Notes: a model not told the origin generated them from the sequence alone. A stretch of 64,000 bases of DNA from Legionella sp. PATHC035 (GCF_026191115.1 NZ_JAPHOT010000001.1:1514501-1578500), one strand, 5' to 3'; shown: positions 26,547 through 36,524, counted from the first letter of the stretch. Made by a program: numbers and translations.

Positions 26547-28088
26547 ATGATTAAAACAAATCAAGCACCCCAAGGATCACAAAGAGTATTCATTACTTTG
26601 TCGGTCATGCTTGCAACAGTAATGCAGTCATTGGATACAACCATTGCTAATGTAGCCTTACCCCGCATGCAAGGCGGGATGGGCGCAACTCAAGAACAAA
26701 TTTCTTGGGTTCTTACCTCCTACATTGTTGCCGCAGCGATATTCACCCCTTTGACGGGATTTCTCGGTGACCGCTTTGGAAGAAAACGAATTTTTATTTG
26801 GTCCGTAATTGGTTTCACCATAGCCTCCATGCTTTGTGGGGCGGCGCAGAGTTTGTCACAAATTGTGTTATTCCGTTTACTTCAAGGTATTTGTGGCGCC
26901 AGTTTGATTCCAATATCCCAATCCATACTTTTAGATTCAAATCCTCCAGAAAAGCACGGTTCGGCAATGGCTATTTGGGGTATGGGGGTTATGGTTGGCC
27001 CCATTCTTGGCCCCTCTCTAGGCGGATGGCTTACTGAATACTACAACTGGCGATGGGTCTTTTATATTAATCTGCCCTTCGGTGCACTGGCCTGGATTGG
27101 TTTGACGATGTTTCTTCAGGAAAATAAGCTAAAAACTGAAAAACATTTTGATTTAATGGGATTCGCCTTTTTAAGTATTGCAATCGGCTCATTGCAGCTA
27201 TTTCTTGACCGCGGTGAGTCGCTGGATTGGCTAAATAGTAATGAAATAATTATTGAGGGATTAGTGGCCCTTATCTGCTTGTATTTGTTTATTGCCCATA
27301 TACTCACGTCAAGGACCCCTTTTATTGATCCATCCATGTTTAAAGATCGAAATTTTAGCGTAGGCCTGACTTTTATTTTTATTATTGGCATTATTTTACT
27401 GGCTACTATGGCCTTACTACCGCCATACATGCAAGGTTTAATGAATTATCCGGTAATTGACGTAGGCCTACTCTTAGCTCCTAGAGGAGTAGGCACGATG
27501 ATGGCGATGATGATCGTAAGCAAGTTATCTGGAAAAATTGATGCGCGTTATCAAATTGGTTTGGGATTAATTTTAACGGATTATTCTTTATGGCTTATGA
27601 CCTTATTCAATGTGAACATCAGCAATAGCGACATCATTTGTTCAGGAGTTATTCAAGGATTGGGGCTGGGTTTTATTTTTGTTCCGTTATCGACACTTAC
27701 GTTCGCGAGCTTACCCCCTCAGTATCGCAATGACGGCACTTCATTATTTAGCTTACTCAGAAATATCGGCAGCAGTATCGGTATTTCCATAGTCATGACC
27801 AAATTAGCCCAAAACACCCAGGCAAATCATTCTGCCTTTGCCCATTTTATTACTCCATTTAACATCAGTTTAAACCATGCAAGCGAGCTAGGAGTATTTA
27901 ATCTCCAGTCTACACAAGGACTGGCCATTCTTGATGCAACGGTAACCAAACAAGCTGTATTACTTGCCTACTTACAAGATTTTCGCTTCATGATGTGGTT
28001 GGTATTATGTGCGTTTCCACTTTTGTTTTTGCTTAGACCACCGTCCAAAAAATCAACTACTTCTCAACTTCCTGAATTTGAAATATGA
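26547..28088 (+). CDS. EmrB-type MFS drug transporter (DHA2 family, 14 helices)
   Basis: 513 residues from the ATG at 26547; a GTG at 26538 is an alternative and neither has a strong ribosome-binding site. Seen: motif D1 'LDTTIANVALPRMQGG', motif A 'FLGDRFGRKRIFI', motif B-like 'RLLQGICGASLIPISQSILLD', motif C 'GMGVMVGPILGPSLGGWLTEYYNWRW'. About 14 membrane helices, typical of DHA2 proton-drug antiporters. Together with the EmrA-like adaptor it should form a tripartite pump with an outer-membrane channel encoded elsewhere. Substrate unknown. Confidence 0.92.
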   Translation: MIKTNQAPQGSQRVFITLSVMLATVMQSLDTTIANVALPRMQGGMGATQEQISWVLTSYIVAAAIFTPLTGFLGDRFGRKRIFIWSVIGFTIASMLCGAAQSLSQIVLFRLLQGICGASLIPISQSILLDSNPPEKHGSAMAIWGMGVMVGPILGPSLGGWLTEYYNWRWVFYINLPFGALAWIGLTMFLQENKLKTEKHFDLMGFAFLSIAIGSLQLFLDRGESLDWLNSNEIIIEGLVALICLYLFIAHILTSRTPFIDPSMFKDRNFSVGLTFIFIIGIILLATMALLPPYMQGLMNYPVIDVGLLLAPRGVGTMMAMMIVSKLSGKIDARYQIGLGLILTDYSLWLMTLFNVNISNSDIICSGVIQGLGLGFIFVPLSTLTFASLPPQYRNDGTSLFSLLRNIGSSIGISIVMTKLAQNTQANHSAFAHFITPFNISLNHASELGVFNLQSTQGLAILDATVTKQAVLLAYLQDFRFMMWLVLCAFPLLFLLRPPSKKSTTSQLPEFEI

Positions 28089-28172
28089 TAGCTCCAGTGA
28101 GTCAGCAAACTCGCTGCTCCTATTAAACCTCATTCCTTCACTTTCTCAGTAAGTTTAGAACGAGGTGAAATG

Positions 28173-28203
28173 CACTGACCCTTGTTGGCAGTGACTTTTT
28201 TTT
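28173..28203 (+). terminator. Intrinsic terminator after the emrB-like gene
   Basis: CACTG-A-CC (28173-28180) pairs with GG-CAGTG (28187-28193) around a 6-base loop, followed two bases later by eight T (28196-28203). Confidence 0.65.
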
Positions 28204-28300
28204 AACTTTTTTGGAGGACTTGATCCATGCGACAGGTACCTAGAGTGTGTCTTGCTTTTCATCATTATGCTTGCTTCAATTTTTTAAGGGGTAAAGCATC

Positions 28301-29089
28301 ATGAAGATCCATGATTTTAAACGTAAAAAAGAAGAAAAACAGAAAATTTCCATGATTACCTGCTACGATTATCCATCCGCCTGCATTGTAGCTGAATCCA
28401 ATATTGATTGCGTTCTCGTTGGCGATTCTGTCGCGATGGCAGTTCATGGCCATGAAACAACCATCATGGCGACTATCGAGATGATGACGCTGCATACTCA
28501 AGCTGTAGCTCGTGGATTAAAACAGCAATTTTTAATCAGTGATCTCCCCTTTTTAAGCCATAAAACCTCAATGGCTCAAACTGTTGAACATGTAAAGCGC
28601 CTATTACAAGCCGGGGCACAGGCAGTGAAAATTGAAGGAGGAGATAGAGATACCTGTAATACTATTTCCTATTTGGTCAACGCAGGGATCCCTGTTATAG
28701 GCCATATCGGTTTAACACCTCAATCCATTCATCAATTGGGTGGCTATAAAGTGCAAGGAAAAAATCAAGATCAAGCAGAAAAGCTTATCCAACAAGCGCT
28801 TGATTTAGAGGCCGCTGGTTGTTTTGCTCTTGTCATCGAATGCGTACCCCAAAAATTAGCACAAACCATAACTCAGTCATTGGCTATACCTACTATTGGT
28901 ATAGGCGCAGGCTCTGATACTGATGGTCAAGTCCTTGTTTGGCATGATATGTTGGGTTTACAAACTGACTTTAATCCAAAGTTTGTTAAACGATTCATCC
29001 AAGGCAAGGACATTCTCCTGAATGCATTAAATGCCTATGCACAACAGGTACAGCAAGTGAGTTTCCCAACGGCTGAACATTCATTTTAA
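28301..29089 (+). CDS. panB: 3-methyl-2-oxobutanoate hydroxymethyltransferase
   Basis: PanB adds a hydroxymethyl group from 5,10-methylene-THF to 2-oxoisovalerate, the first step of pantoate synthesis. 262 residues, as in E. coli (264). Seen: 'ISMITCYDYPSACI', 'VLVGDSVAMAVHGHETT', 'GAQAVKIEGG', 'PVIGHIGLTPQSIHQLGGYKVQG', 'IPTIGIGAGSDTDGQVLVWHDMLGL'. AAGGGG ribosome-binding site. Followed by panC after 136 bases. Confidence 0.97.
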   Translation: MKIHDFKRKKEEKQKISMITCYDYPSACIVAESNIDCVLVGDSVAMAVHGHETTIMATIEMMTLHTQAVARGLKQQFLISDLPFLSHKTSMAQTVEHVKRLLQAGAQAVKIEGGDRDTCNTISYLVNAGIPVIGHIGLTPQSIHQLGGYKVQGKNQDQAEKLIQQALDLEAAGCFALVIECVPQKLAQTITQSLAIPTIGIGAGSDTDGQVLVWHDMLGLQTDFNPKFVKRFIQGKDILLNALNAYAQQVQQVSFPTAEHSF

Positions 29090-29103
29090 TTAACGAGAAT
29101 CCG

Positions 29104-29133
29104 ACATAGAAGGCATATAAGTGCCTTTTATGT
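29104..29133 (+). other. 12-bp hairpin between panB and panC
   Basis: ACATAGAAGGCA (29104-29115)/TGCCTTTTATGT (29122-29133), one G-T wobble, 6-base loop. No clean T-run follows; may attenuate or stabilise. Confidence 0.5.
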
Positions 29134-29225
29134 TGTTCAACAACCGCGATTGTTATATTGAACCACATTAATTAAAAATGTGTTGAATCATTTAACTAAT
29201 AGGGTTAAATCTGTAGGAGCAAGTT

Positions 29226-29990
29226 ATGCAAATTTTCCACAACCTTGATGAATGGATAAGCTTTCGTAAAACATTATCTCCCGCTCTAACTCTTGGCTTT
29301 GCACCAACAATGGGTAATTTACATGCAGGGCATGCCTCTTTATTTTTAGCGAGCCAAAAGGAAAATCAACATACTGTTTCAAGTTTATTTGTCAATCCGA
29401 CGCAATTTAATCAAGCAGACGACTTTAAGAATTATCCCCGCACTTTAGAAGCAGATCTTCAGATTATGGAAGATTCTGGCGTTGATTTTTGTATTCTTCC
29501 TAATGAACAATCAATGTATGCAGATCAATACCATTACCAGGTACACGAAAATCAACTTTGCCAACTGATGGAAGGAAAACATAGGCCAGGCCATTTTAAT
29601 GGCGTATTAACGATAGTAATGAAGTTATTCAACCTGGTTAAACCGCACAGAGCTTATTTCGGTGAAAAAGATTATCAACAATACCTGTTAATTCAAGGCA
29701 TGGTTCAGGCTTTTTTTATGGATATAGAAATTAAAGCCTGCCCCACCATTCGTGAGGCAAGTGGTTTGGCCTACAGTTCCCGTAACAATCGACTCAATAA
29801 GGAACAAAAAGCTTTAGCGGAACAATTTGCCGCACTATTTCAACAAAAGGAGCTCAGCTGTGCACAAATCACCGAACAATTAACTGCAAAAGGGATTGCT
29901 GTAGAATATGTTGAAGAACATCAAAATCGTCGTTTTGCTGCAATACGAATTGATCAGATCCGGTTAATTGATAATTATTCTTTAGAATAA
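29226..29990 (+). CDS. panC: Pantothenate synthetase
   Basis: PanC joins pantoate to beta-alanine with ATP. Seen: nucleotide-binding '[15 protein letters not shown]' (HxGH-type), '[20 protein letters not shown]', '[20 protein letters not shown]', '[13 protein letters not shown]', and the K-M-S-K-S-like 'YSSRNNRL'. 254 residues, somewhat shorter than the 280 of many orthologues at the C-terminus. AGGAG ribosome-binding site. Ends with a good terminator. Confidence 0.95.
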   Translation: MQIFHNLDEWISFRKTLSPALTLGFAPTMGNLHAGHASLFLASQKENQHTVSSLFVNPTQFNQADDFKNYPRTLEADLQIMEDSGVDFCILPNEQSMYADQYHYQVHENQLCQLMEGKHRPGHFNGVLTIVMKLFNLVKPHRAYFGEKDYQQYLLIQGMVQAFFMDIEIKACPTIREASGLAYSSRNNRLNKEQKALAEQFAALFQQKELSCAQITEQLTAKGIAVEYVEEHQNRRFAAIRIDQIRLIDNYSLE

Positions 29991-30015
29991 TTTTGAGTCC
30001 TTTCAAAACTGCAGT

Positions 30016-30046
30016 CTGGGTTGAGCGGCAGCGAAACCCAGTTTTT
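30016..30046 (+). terminator. Intrinsic terminator after panC
   Basis: CTGGGTT (30016-30022)/AACCCAG (30035-30041) with a 12-base loop, then five T (30042-30046). Confidence 0.75.
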
Positions 30047-30203
30047 ATTCAAATTAATCCTTCATAAAGACTAATATATCTGAATAGAACCAGTCGAATT
30101 TTAATCGATTGACCGCATTATTGTCTGCATATCCGCTATTGCTCAATAGGTTTGTTGATACAGGTAAGAAAGGCTCAAAGCCCATGAAAACCCTCTGGAA
30201 GTT

Positions 30204-30223
30204 CCTGGTTGCTTGCAACCAGG
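30204..30223 (-). other. Perfect palindrome at the pls 3' end
   Basis: CCTGGTTGC-TT-GCAACCAGG directly abuts the stop codon of the Pls-like gene. No T-run follows on the minus strand, so it is a weak terminator at best. Confidence 0.45.
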
Positions 30224-33200
30224 CTACAATAATTCCGGAATCGGCTCGCCTGGAACTTCTTCCGTAATTGCCGGCTGCGGAGCAACTTGCTGATACTGGG
30301 TTCCAAGCGCCGTTGATTGTGCAGGAATACCAGCCCAATGAGTATTTTCAGGTAAGCGCTCCCCTTTCATTAACAAAGAAAGGCTTCCTAGACAAGAGTT
30401 CTCTTCCATTAATGTATTGTAGAGAACGATTGAACCTACCCCTATATTGCACCCTGAGCCAATAGTCACATTAGAGACTTTGAATATTCTATCTTCATAA
30501 AGATGAGTTTGAATGATGGTCTCTGCATTGATACATACATCATTACCTATAGTAATGAGGTCAAATTCTGAAAACTCAGCGCTGTCAGTAAAAACTCGTT
30601 TACCCGCTTTAGTTCCAAGACAACGATGTATCCAAAGTGCGAAAGGAGTTCCCAAAACTTTGTTCGTTAAATGGGGATTTGTATAGTAGTTATACGAGTA
30701 CTCAATAACATCATTTTTCCAAATAAAAGGATCCCAAATCGGTTTAGTTAAAGGCTTCAATCTACCCAACATCAACCACTTAAGAGCAACCAATACTCCA
30801 ACGAGACAAACTGTAAAGAACATTTCGGCTGGTGGTAGAACCAACGCGGTAGCAAACCAAGAATATTCGCTTAACATATAGTCTAAAACGTAAAGCATAT
30901 TGAATAATGCAATCAATGAAAAAGTTGACGGTAAAATAATTCGCATAAACTCAATGGCTAAACGCATACAGTACAGTTTTTTAGAAGGATAAAATGTATC
31001 CTTATCAGAAAAACCAACAAATAATTCGCGTTTTGGCAAAAAGACAGCTGGTGAACCCAACCAAGCAGAGTAAGGCTCTGTTGCTTTGTCTCCTGGTGGT
31101 GTCACCGATAAACATCCTAATAAAGCACCTTCCCCCATTGATTTACCTGCTGGTAATAAACTTACATTACCTACAAAAGCTCTTCGCCCAACAGTTACAG
31201 GAGCAAAAGAAATGAAACCATTACAGACGCTGGGCCAAGCCAAAGCGACTGAACTGGCGGCAAAGCCACCTTCTTCAATGGTAACTAGATCAGGAATAAT
31301 ATGAGGGGTCTCTCCCAGTTCGACGCCTTTACCCAGCTTTGCACCCAACAGGCGTAAAAACATAGGCAAATACAAAGTATCTGCCATCACTGAAATTTCA
31401 TCGCCATCTAATAATTTCACCATGATCCAATGGCGGAAATAATAAAAACTCTTCAAAGGGTATTCGCCAGGTTTTATCTTATCCATAATGATCTTTTTAC
31501 AGATTACTATGCATAAATAATATAATCCTAAAAAGAGTATCGCGCCCAAAGGTATGGCAAAAAACATCGTGGTAAAATAATGACTTTGATCATAGTAATA
31601 GCTAATCAAAGAGATGGATGGGATTAAGCATAAGTAATACACCACCATCACAAATACAACGCCTAAATAGTGCAAAATACCAAACAGGGTATTTTCCAAC
31701 ATAGTCGATTCTTCAACCGCAATTTTTTTCCGGGTAACATGGTCAGCAGGGGCAGTACCAGACAATGCAGGAGAACCGGCAAAATAGGCTCCTTGAGGAA
31801 TTAAACCTTGATCATGAAGCATGGACATGTCATCCAAAACCCCATTATCTTCAATCTGGGTATTTAAACCCACCACTGCTCGTGAGCCCACATAGCAATT
31901 ATTGCCTATGTTGATAGAGCCAATCTTTAACCAGCCATCTTCAACTATGTAGCCATTAAGTCTGCAATCAGAACCTATAGAAGTATTATCCCCTACAGTT
32001 AATAAATCATGTGCAGAAACCTGCATGGAGCCCAAATAACAATTTTTTCCTATTTTGGCGCCTAACAATCGATAATAGATAGCCGCTAACGGTGAGCCGA
32101 CCAAAAATTTAGCTAAAAACAAATTCTTGAGCAGTCTTTGCACCAACCACCATCGAAAATAAAACCACCCCCAAAGCGGATATTCACCAGCTTTCACCCT
32201 GCCAAGTAAAATCCACTTCAAACAAATCGTGATAAATAACGAAATGATGGGCATAGATAAAAACAATGCTAAAAACGCCAGTTGTGATTCTCTAGAAATA
32301 ATCGAATACTCAGAACTCACCCAGCTGTAACACAAAATAACAGCCAATAGTTGTAAGGTACCTACTGCATATTGCAATAAACATCCAAAAAATTGACCAA
32401 CACCACATAAATAATACTTCCACTGAGGTGCTCTATATTTTTTCTTAGCCGCTGGCACTTCACTTACCTGAGAATTGGCATTAAGTGCACTAAATTTCTC
32501 TTCCAACTGGCTAATTGTTGGATTTTTATATAAATCTAGAATTGATATATTTTTTAAGACAGGTATTTTGCGTAAGTTAGAGATCACTTTCGCCGCATGT
32601 AATGAGTGTCCACCTAGATCGTAGAAAAAATCTGCATTTACAGAAATATTATTACAATCAAATACTTTTTCCCAGACAAGAGCAATTTCGCGAGCCAATT
32701 CAGTTTTAGGTTCTTTATAATGTGTCTCGGTCTTTTGTTGTGTAGGTTTAGGCAGTTCCTTCCGATTTACTTTACCGCTGGCTAATACTGGAAATGCTTC
32801 TAGGATTTCGATTAATGCGGGTACCATATAATCGGGCAAGCGTGATTTTAAAAAGTCTTTCAGTTCATTTACATCAAGGACATGATTTGTATCAAGGAGC
32901 AAATAAGCAACTAATGTGGGTTGCTCCAATGCGTGTAAACTAACAACTGCCTGCTTAATTCCAGCATATTGCATGATTACCGTTTCAATTTCGCTTAATT
33001 CAATGCGAAATCCACGCAATTTAATTTGATCATCCACACGCCCAGCAAAACGTAGGTCACCATTAGGCGCTCTGGAAACTAAATCGCCTGTTCGATACAA
33101 GCGCTGATTCTTATTTGCTGGATTTAAAATAAATTTTTCTGCAGTATTCTCTGGCCGATTGACATAACCACGAGCCAAAGCAACCCCAGCAATACACAAT

Positions 33201-34228
33201 TCTCCTTCTTCACCATCCGCCACTTCCTGCAATTGCTCATCAAGGATAAGTACTTCATAACCAGGTAATGGCTGGCCAATAGTGATTTCTTTGTCGGGAT
33301 GACACTCTGCATAAGTTGCAATAATCGTTGCCTCAGTAGGCCCATAGGTGTTGAGGATTCTCAGTCCGTCTCTACTCCACCGTTTGACTAGAGCAGAAGA
33401 ACACGTTTCCCCACCTAAAATTAAAAGCCGCAGATCAGGCAAATGTCCCTCTAAAGCAGACAATAGAGTTGGCACTGTTGAAAAAACACTGACGCGATGC
33501 TGTTGTAAAAACGGAATTAAGCCTAAACCGGAACGCACCTCTTTGGCAGTGCAGGCAACTAGAGCGGCACCATTAGCAAAGGCCATCCAAAACTCTTCTA
33601 AAGAAGCGTCGAATGCTAAGGAAAATCCTTGATATACCTTATCATCACTGGTTATACCATAAAGTTTACTTGCAGTTTGTACATAGTGACAAATGCTGCG
33701 TTGCGTAATTTCCACGCCTTTAGGCTTTCCTGTTGAGCCTGAAGTGTAAATGATGTAACACAAGTCATCAGGACCCAAACCATCTTGAATTAATCTGTGT
33801 GTGGGACGTTTCGAAATTTCTTCAGCCAGTGTGTCAATCACATAAGTAGTTGGCCATGCCAGTTTTTTTTGGGCCAATTGCAGAGAAGAAGTTAACACTG
33901 CATCAAAAGGGAGATCCGAAAAAATGTAGTTAATCCGCTCATCTGGATAATCTACTTCAATAGGCACATAAGCGGCGCCTGATTTTAACGTGGCGAGTAT
34001 AGCAACATAACATTCTATAGAACGTTCTAATAGAATGCCGACAATGCTCCCCTTGGATATTTCGTTTTCATAAAGAAAATGAGCTAATTGATTGGCACGA
34101 TTTTCTAATTCTTGATAAGAAATAAATGCATTGTCGCAAATCAATGCGATATTACTTGAATAATTATCAGCGGATAGCTCAAAAAAATGATGCAATTGCA
34201 TAGTGTTATAACCGGGTGAAAAACTCAA
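30224..34228 (-). CDS. Pls-like membrane nonribosomal peptide synthetase (A-T-TM/hexapeptide-repeat type)
   Basis: 1334 residues. Order: adenylation domain (about 10-495; 'YTSGSTGKPKG', 'NTYGPTEATI', 'YRTGDL', 'GKVNRKEL'); carrier domain with phosphopantetheine serine S542 in 'DLGGHSLHA'; then three repeats of a membrane helix pair plus a left-handed beta-helix domain: helices about 605-675 with C1 about 715-820, helices 845-912 with C2 about 955-1065, helices 1090-1155 with C3 about 1190-1303. The 'GEYPL' linker after a helix pair recurs (681-685, 921-925). There is no condensation or thioesterase domain. This is the layout of epsilon-poly-L-lysine synthetase. Specificity residues (GrsA positions 235-331) read D207-A208-E211-S250-I270-G272-T294-I302-I303, plus K486, pointing to lysine or ornithine. 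The start is TTG, chosen for AGGAG nine bases upstream. Confidence 0.88.
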   Translation of the reverse strand: MSFSPGYNTMQLHHFFELSADNYSSNIALICDNAFISYQELENRANQLAHFLYENEISKGSIVGILLERSIECYVAILATLKSGAAYVPIEVDYPDERINYIFSDLPFDAVLTSSLQLAQKKLAWPTTYVIDTLAEEISKRPTHRLIQDGLGPDDLCYIIYTSGSTGKPKGVEITQRSICHYVQTASKLYGITSDDKVYQGFSLAFDASLEEFWMAFANGAALVACTAKEVRSGLGLIPFLQQHRVSVFSTVPTLLSALEGHLPDLRLLILGGETCSSALVKRWSRDGLRILNTYGPTEATIIATYAECHPDKEITIGQPLPGYEVLILDEQLQEVADGEEGELCIAGVALARGYVNRPENTAEKFILNPANKNQRLYRTGDLVSRAPNGDLRFAGRVDDQIKLRGFRIELSEIETVIMQYAGIKQAVVSLHALEQPTLVAYLLLDTNHVLDVNELKDFLKSRLPDYMVPALIEILEAFPVLASGKVNRKELPKPTQQKTETHYKEPKTELAREIALVWEKVFDCNNISVNADFFYDLGGHSLHAAKVISNLRKIPVLKNISILDLYKNPTISQLEEKFSALNANSQVSEVPAAKKKYRAPQWKYYLCGVGQFFGCLLQYAVGTLQLLAVILCYSWVSSEYSIISRESQLAFLALFLSMPIISLFITICLKWILLGRVKAGEYPLWGWFYFRWWLVQRLLKNLFLAKFLVGSPLAAIYYRLLGAKIGKNCYLGSMQVSAHDLLTVGDNTSIGSDCRLNGYIVEDGWLKIGSINIGNNCYVGSRAVVGLNTQIEDNGVLDDMSMLHDQGLIPQGAYFAGSPALSGTAPADHVTRKKIAVEESTMLENTLFGILHYLGVVFVMVVYYLCLIPSISLISYYYDQSHYFTTMFFAIPLGAILFLGLYYLCIVICKKIIMDKIKPGEYPLKSFYYFRHWIMVKLLDGDEISVMADTLYLPMFLRLLGAKLGKGVELGETPHIIPDLVTIEEGGFAASSVALAWPSVCNGFISFAPVTVGRRAFVGNVSLLPAGKSMGEGALLGCLSVTPPGDKATEPYSAWLGSPAVFLPKRELFVGFSDKDTFYPSKKLYCMRLAIEFMRIILPSTFSLIALFNMLYVLDYMLSEYSWFATALVLPPAEMFFTVCLVGVLVALKWLMLGRLKPLTKPIWDPFIWKNDVIEYSYNYYTNPHLTNKVLGTPFALWIHRCLGTKAGKRVFTDSAEFSEFDLITIGNDVCINAETIIQTHLYEDRIFKVSNVTIGSGCNIGVGSIVLYNTLMEENSCLGSLSLLMKGERLPENTHWAGIPAQSTALGTQYQQVAPQPAITEEVPGEPIPELL

Positions 34229-34607
34229 ATTGGTTGACTCCTACTAATTGCGCCATTTTTCCACAGTTTAATTGATTTTATTGCTTATTTTTAATAAAAA
34301 AGAAGCGAGCAAGATCCTATATTCTCAATATATTATATTTAACATCAATAGTAAAAGGCTTATGGAAAAAAACACAGAAGCAAGATTATTTTTCGGGGAT
34401 TATAATTGTTTGTCCTATTACAATCGAGCCCATTTGAAATTATTTTTCTAATTTTATTCCTGGTTCTAATCTCCAAAGTATTTCTTTAACAACAGATGAT
34501 ATGGTGTCTTAATGAAACGAAGCCAGCCGTTCTAAAATGCTTCAATTTTTCTTCGTTTCATCTAATCCAATTTTCCATGGTCCTCTTTATTGGAGGAAAA
34601 GGGAAGC
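34229..34607. other. 379-base intergenic region upstream of the pls-like gene
   Basis: AT-rich; presumably holds the promoter of the Pls-like gene on the minus strand (no consensus pair convinced me). Near the dienelactone-hydrolase 3' end is a perfect 11-bp inverted repeat ATGAAACGAAG (34512-34522)/CTTCGTTTCAT (34551-34561) with a 28-base loop. No small ORF recognised. Confidence 0.45.
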
Positions 34608-35321
34608 TTACTTAAAAATTTCTTGTAAAAAGTTGGTCATCGCTTGCCAGGATCGTTGCGCAGCAACCTCATTATAGATAGTCCCTAATTGCGTATCATG
34701 CGCAAGCGGATTAGTAAAAGCATGCTGCACATGCCCATACATATGCATTTGCCAATCCACGTTAGCTTCGGTCATCTCGTTACAAAACTCATGCACCTGA
34801 TCAGGCTGCACCATCGGGTCGTCATAGCCATGCATGACTAAAATTTTGGCAATGATGGGCTCAGATTTTAGATTTCCAGGTTGACGCAACAAGCCATGAA
34901 AACTGACTACTCCCTTAATATCTGCTCCAGAACGTGCCAACTCAAGAGCGCACATGCCTCCAAAGCAAAATCCAATGACTGCAACTCGTTGACTATCAAC
35001 TTCTGACATAGAACACACAGCGGTCAATCCTGCTTGAATGCGTCGTCGTAATAATTGTTGATCAGCAACCAGCGGATTCATGAGCGCTTGTTTTTCCTCT
35101 GTAGTGGAACCAAGTTGGCCGTGGCCATACATATCTACAGCAAAACCAACATAGCCCATTTGAGCCAATAACTTTGCTTTCTCACAGGCAAACTCATTAC
35201 GGCCGCTCCAATCATGAACAACTAATACTGCAGGACGGGGGCCAGCAAGAGCTCTGTCGTACGCTAAGAAGCCATGAAGTTCCTGTCCGTTATCATGATA
35301 AATATGATTTAAAGTATGCAT
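34608..35321 (-). CDS. Dienelactone hydrolase family protein
   Basis: 237 residues. Alpha/beta hydrolase with the DLH-type cysteine nucleophile in 'GFCFGGMCALELARS', an acidic residue in 'MHGYDDPMVQPDQ', and histidine in 'VQHAFTNP'. The N-terminal 'VLVVHDWSGRNEFACEKAKLLAQMGYVGFAVDMYG' is typical of the family. The true substrate is unknown; many such genes are misnamed carboxymethylenebutenolidase. GGGAG ribosome-binding site. Same strand as the Pls-like gene but 379 bases away. Confidence 0.88.
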   Translation of the reverse strand: MHTLNHIYHDNGQELHGFLAYDRALAGPRPAVLVVHDWSGRNEFACEKAKLLAQMGYVGFAVDMYGHGQLGSTTEEKQALMNPLVADQQLLRRRIQAGLTAVCSMSEVDSQRVAVIGFCFGGMCALELARSGADIKGVVSFHGLLRQPGNLKSEPIIAKILVMHGYDDPMVQPDQVHEFCNEMTEANVDWQMHMYGHVQHAFTNPLAHDTQLGTIYNEVAAQRSWQAMTNFLQEIFK

Positions 35322-35581
35322 TGCAGCTCCCTAAATAAGCCATTAAATTCTTTTAAGACCTAGTGTATAAAATTGGGCTAGAGAGATTAAGTCACGAAAT
35401 AAATTAAGTATTATTTCGTCGCTCACGATTATCTTAGCCTGGCGCCTTAACCTGCCCATCGTCCATTTTGCCTCATTTTTAGGAATCTATCTCATTATTA
35501 CCCGCTAAACAAGGATTAAAAAAAACCAATAAACAATAATTTATACTAAACTTAAACTAAAACTGTGAAGGGGATATAATC

Positions 35582-36445
35582 ATGATCACTTCATCATTAC
35601 TCCATGTACGAGACATTTTACACGCCCAATTGTGTTATCAGGCATTTATTACTCCTATCTTTTTACCTTTGGATAAAGAATATCGGGATTTTGCAAAATT
35701 GGCTTGTGAATTTATCGAGGCAAGACGCACCGAAGTGATACATAATGAATTCCCACGCCATCATGTATTGCATCGTTTTGCCCCACAGAAAAATTCAAAA
35801 GGAAGAAAAGTCCTGATCACCCATGGATGGATATCTCGCGCCGCATACATGGCTCGCTTAATCCATGTGTTACATCAACAAGGATATGAAGTATACGCAC
35901 TTGATTTTCCTGCTCATGGTGAAGCTAAAGGGCTACAGCTGCCTTGGACCGATGCGGTTGCTATTTTGAAGGATACCATCAATCAATACGGTCCTTTCTA
36001 TGCAGTTATTGGACATTCTTTTGGCGGTTCTATGTTACTCAATACCCTGAACGTGGCAGGTCAACTGCCCGAATGGCAATTAAAATATAAACCTGAACGT
36101 GCGATTTTAATTGCATCACCCACACAAATGCGCAGCCCCGTTAACCACATTGCCAAAAAGTTTAAACTGAGTGGACACGGGTACTTGTATTTACGCCAAG
36201 TGATGAGGCAGCAAGCGCGCTTCGACATTAAACTGGTCCGTCTTCACCATTTCATTTCCCAATCACCTAATATTCCTTTCTTATGCATTCATGGGGAGCT
36301 TGACGAAACGATTAGTACTAAAGAATCGATCGAATTCTGTAAAAAATATCCAGATGCCAAACTTTGCCTCCTTCCAGAAGCAAATCACGTGAGTGTATTA
36401 TTGGATGAGCGAGTAGAACGCTTGGTAAGTGACTTTTTGGAATAA
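35582..36445 (+). CDS. Alpha/beta hydrolase
   Basis: 287 residues. Serine hydrolase fold: 'VLITHGWISRAAYMARLI', 'YALDFPAHGEAKGLQLPW', nucleophile G-H-S-F-G-G, acidic residue in 'IHGELDETIS', histidine in 'PEANHVSVLLDERV'. Substrate not predictable. AAGGGG ribosome-binding site eight bases before the ATG. Convergent with rpoH. Confidence 0.87.
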   Translation: MITSSLLHVRDILHAQLCYQAFITPIFLPLDKEYRDFAKLACEFIEARRTEVIHNEFPRHHVLHRFAPQKNSKGRKVLITHGWISRAAYMARLIHVLHQQGYEVYALDFPAHGEAKGLQLPWTDAVAILKDTINQYGPFYAVIGHSFGGSMLLNTLNVAGQLPEWQLKYKPERAILIASPTQMRSPVNHIAKKFKLSGHGYLYLRQVMRQQARFDIKLVRLHHFISQSPNIPFLCIHGELDETISTKESIEFCKKYPDAKLCLLPEANHVSVLLDERVERLVSDFLE

Positions 36446-36524
36446 ACGATTAGCAACATAAGCGAGAGGTTATGCTTTGGAGGCTAATAGCTTGCTCAGC
36501 AGAATGACTCTTAAGGGACTCACT

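Noticed and set aside
30054..30338. 94-codon minus-strand ORF overlapping the 3' end of the Pls-like gene
   Set aside because: Lies mostly in a different frame of the Pls-like coding region and in the panC spacer; no recognisable domain or start signal.
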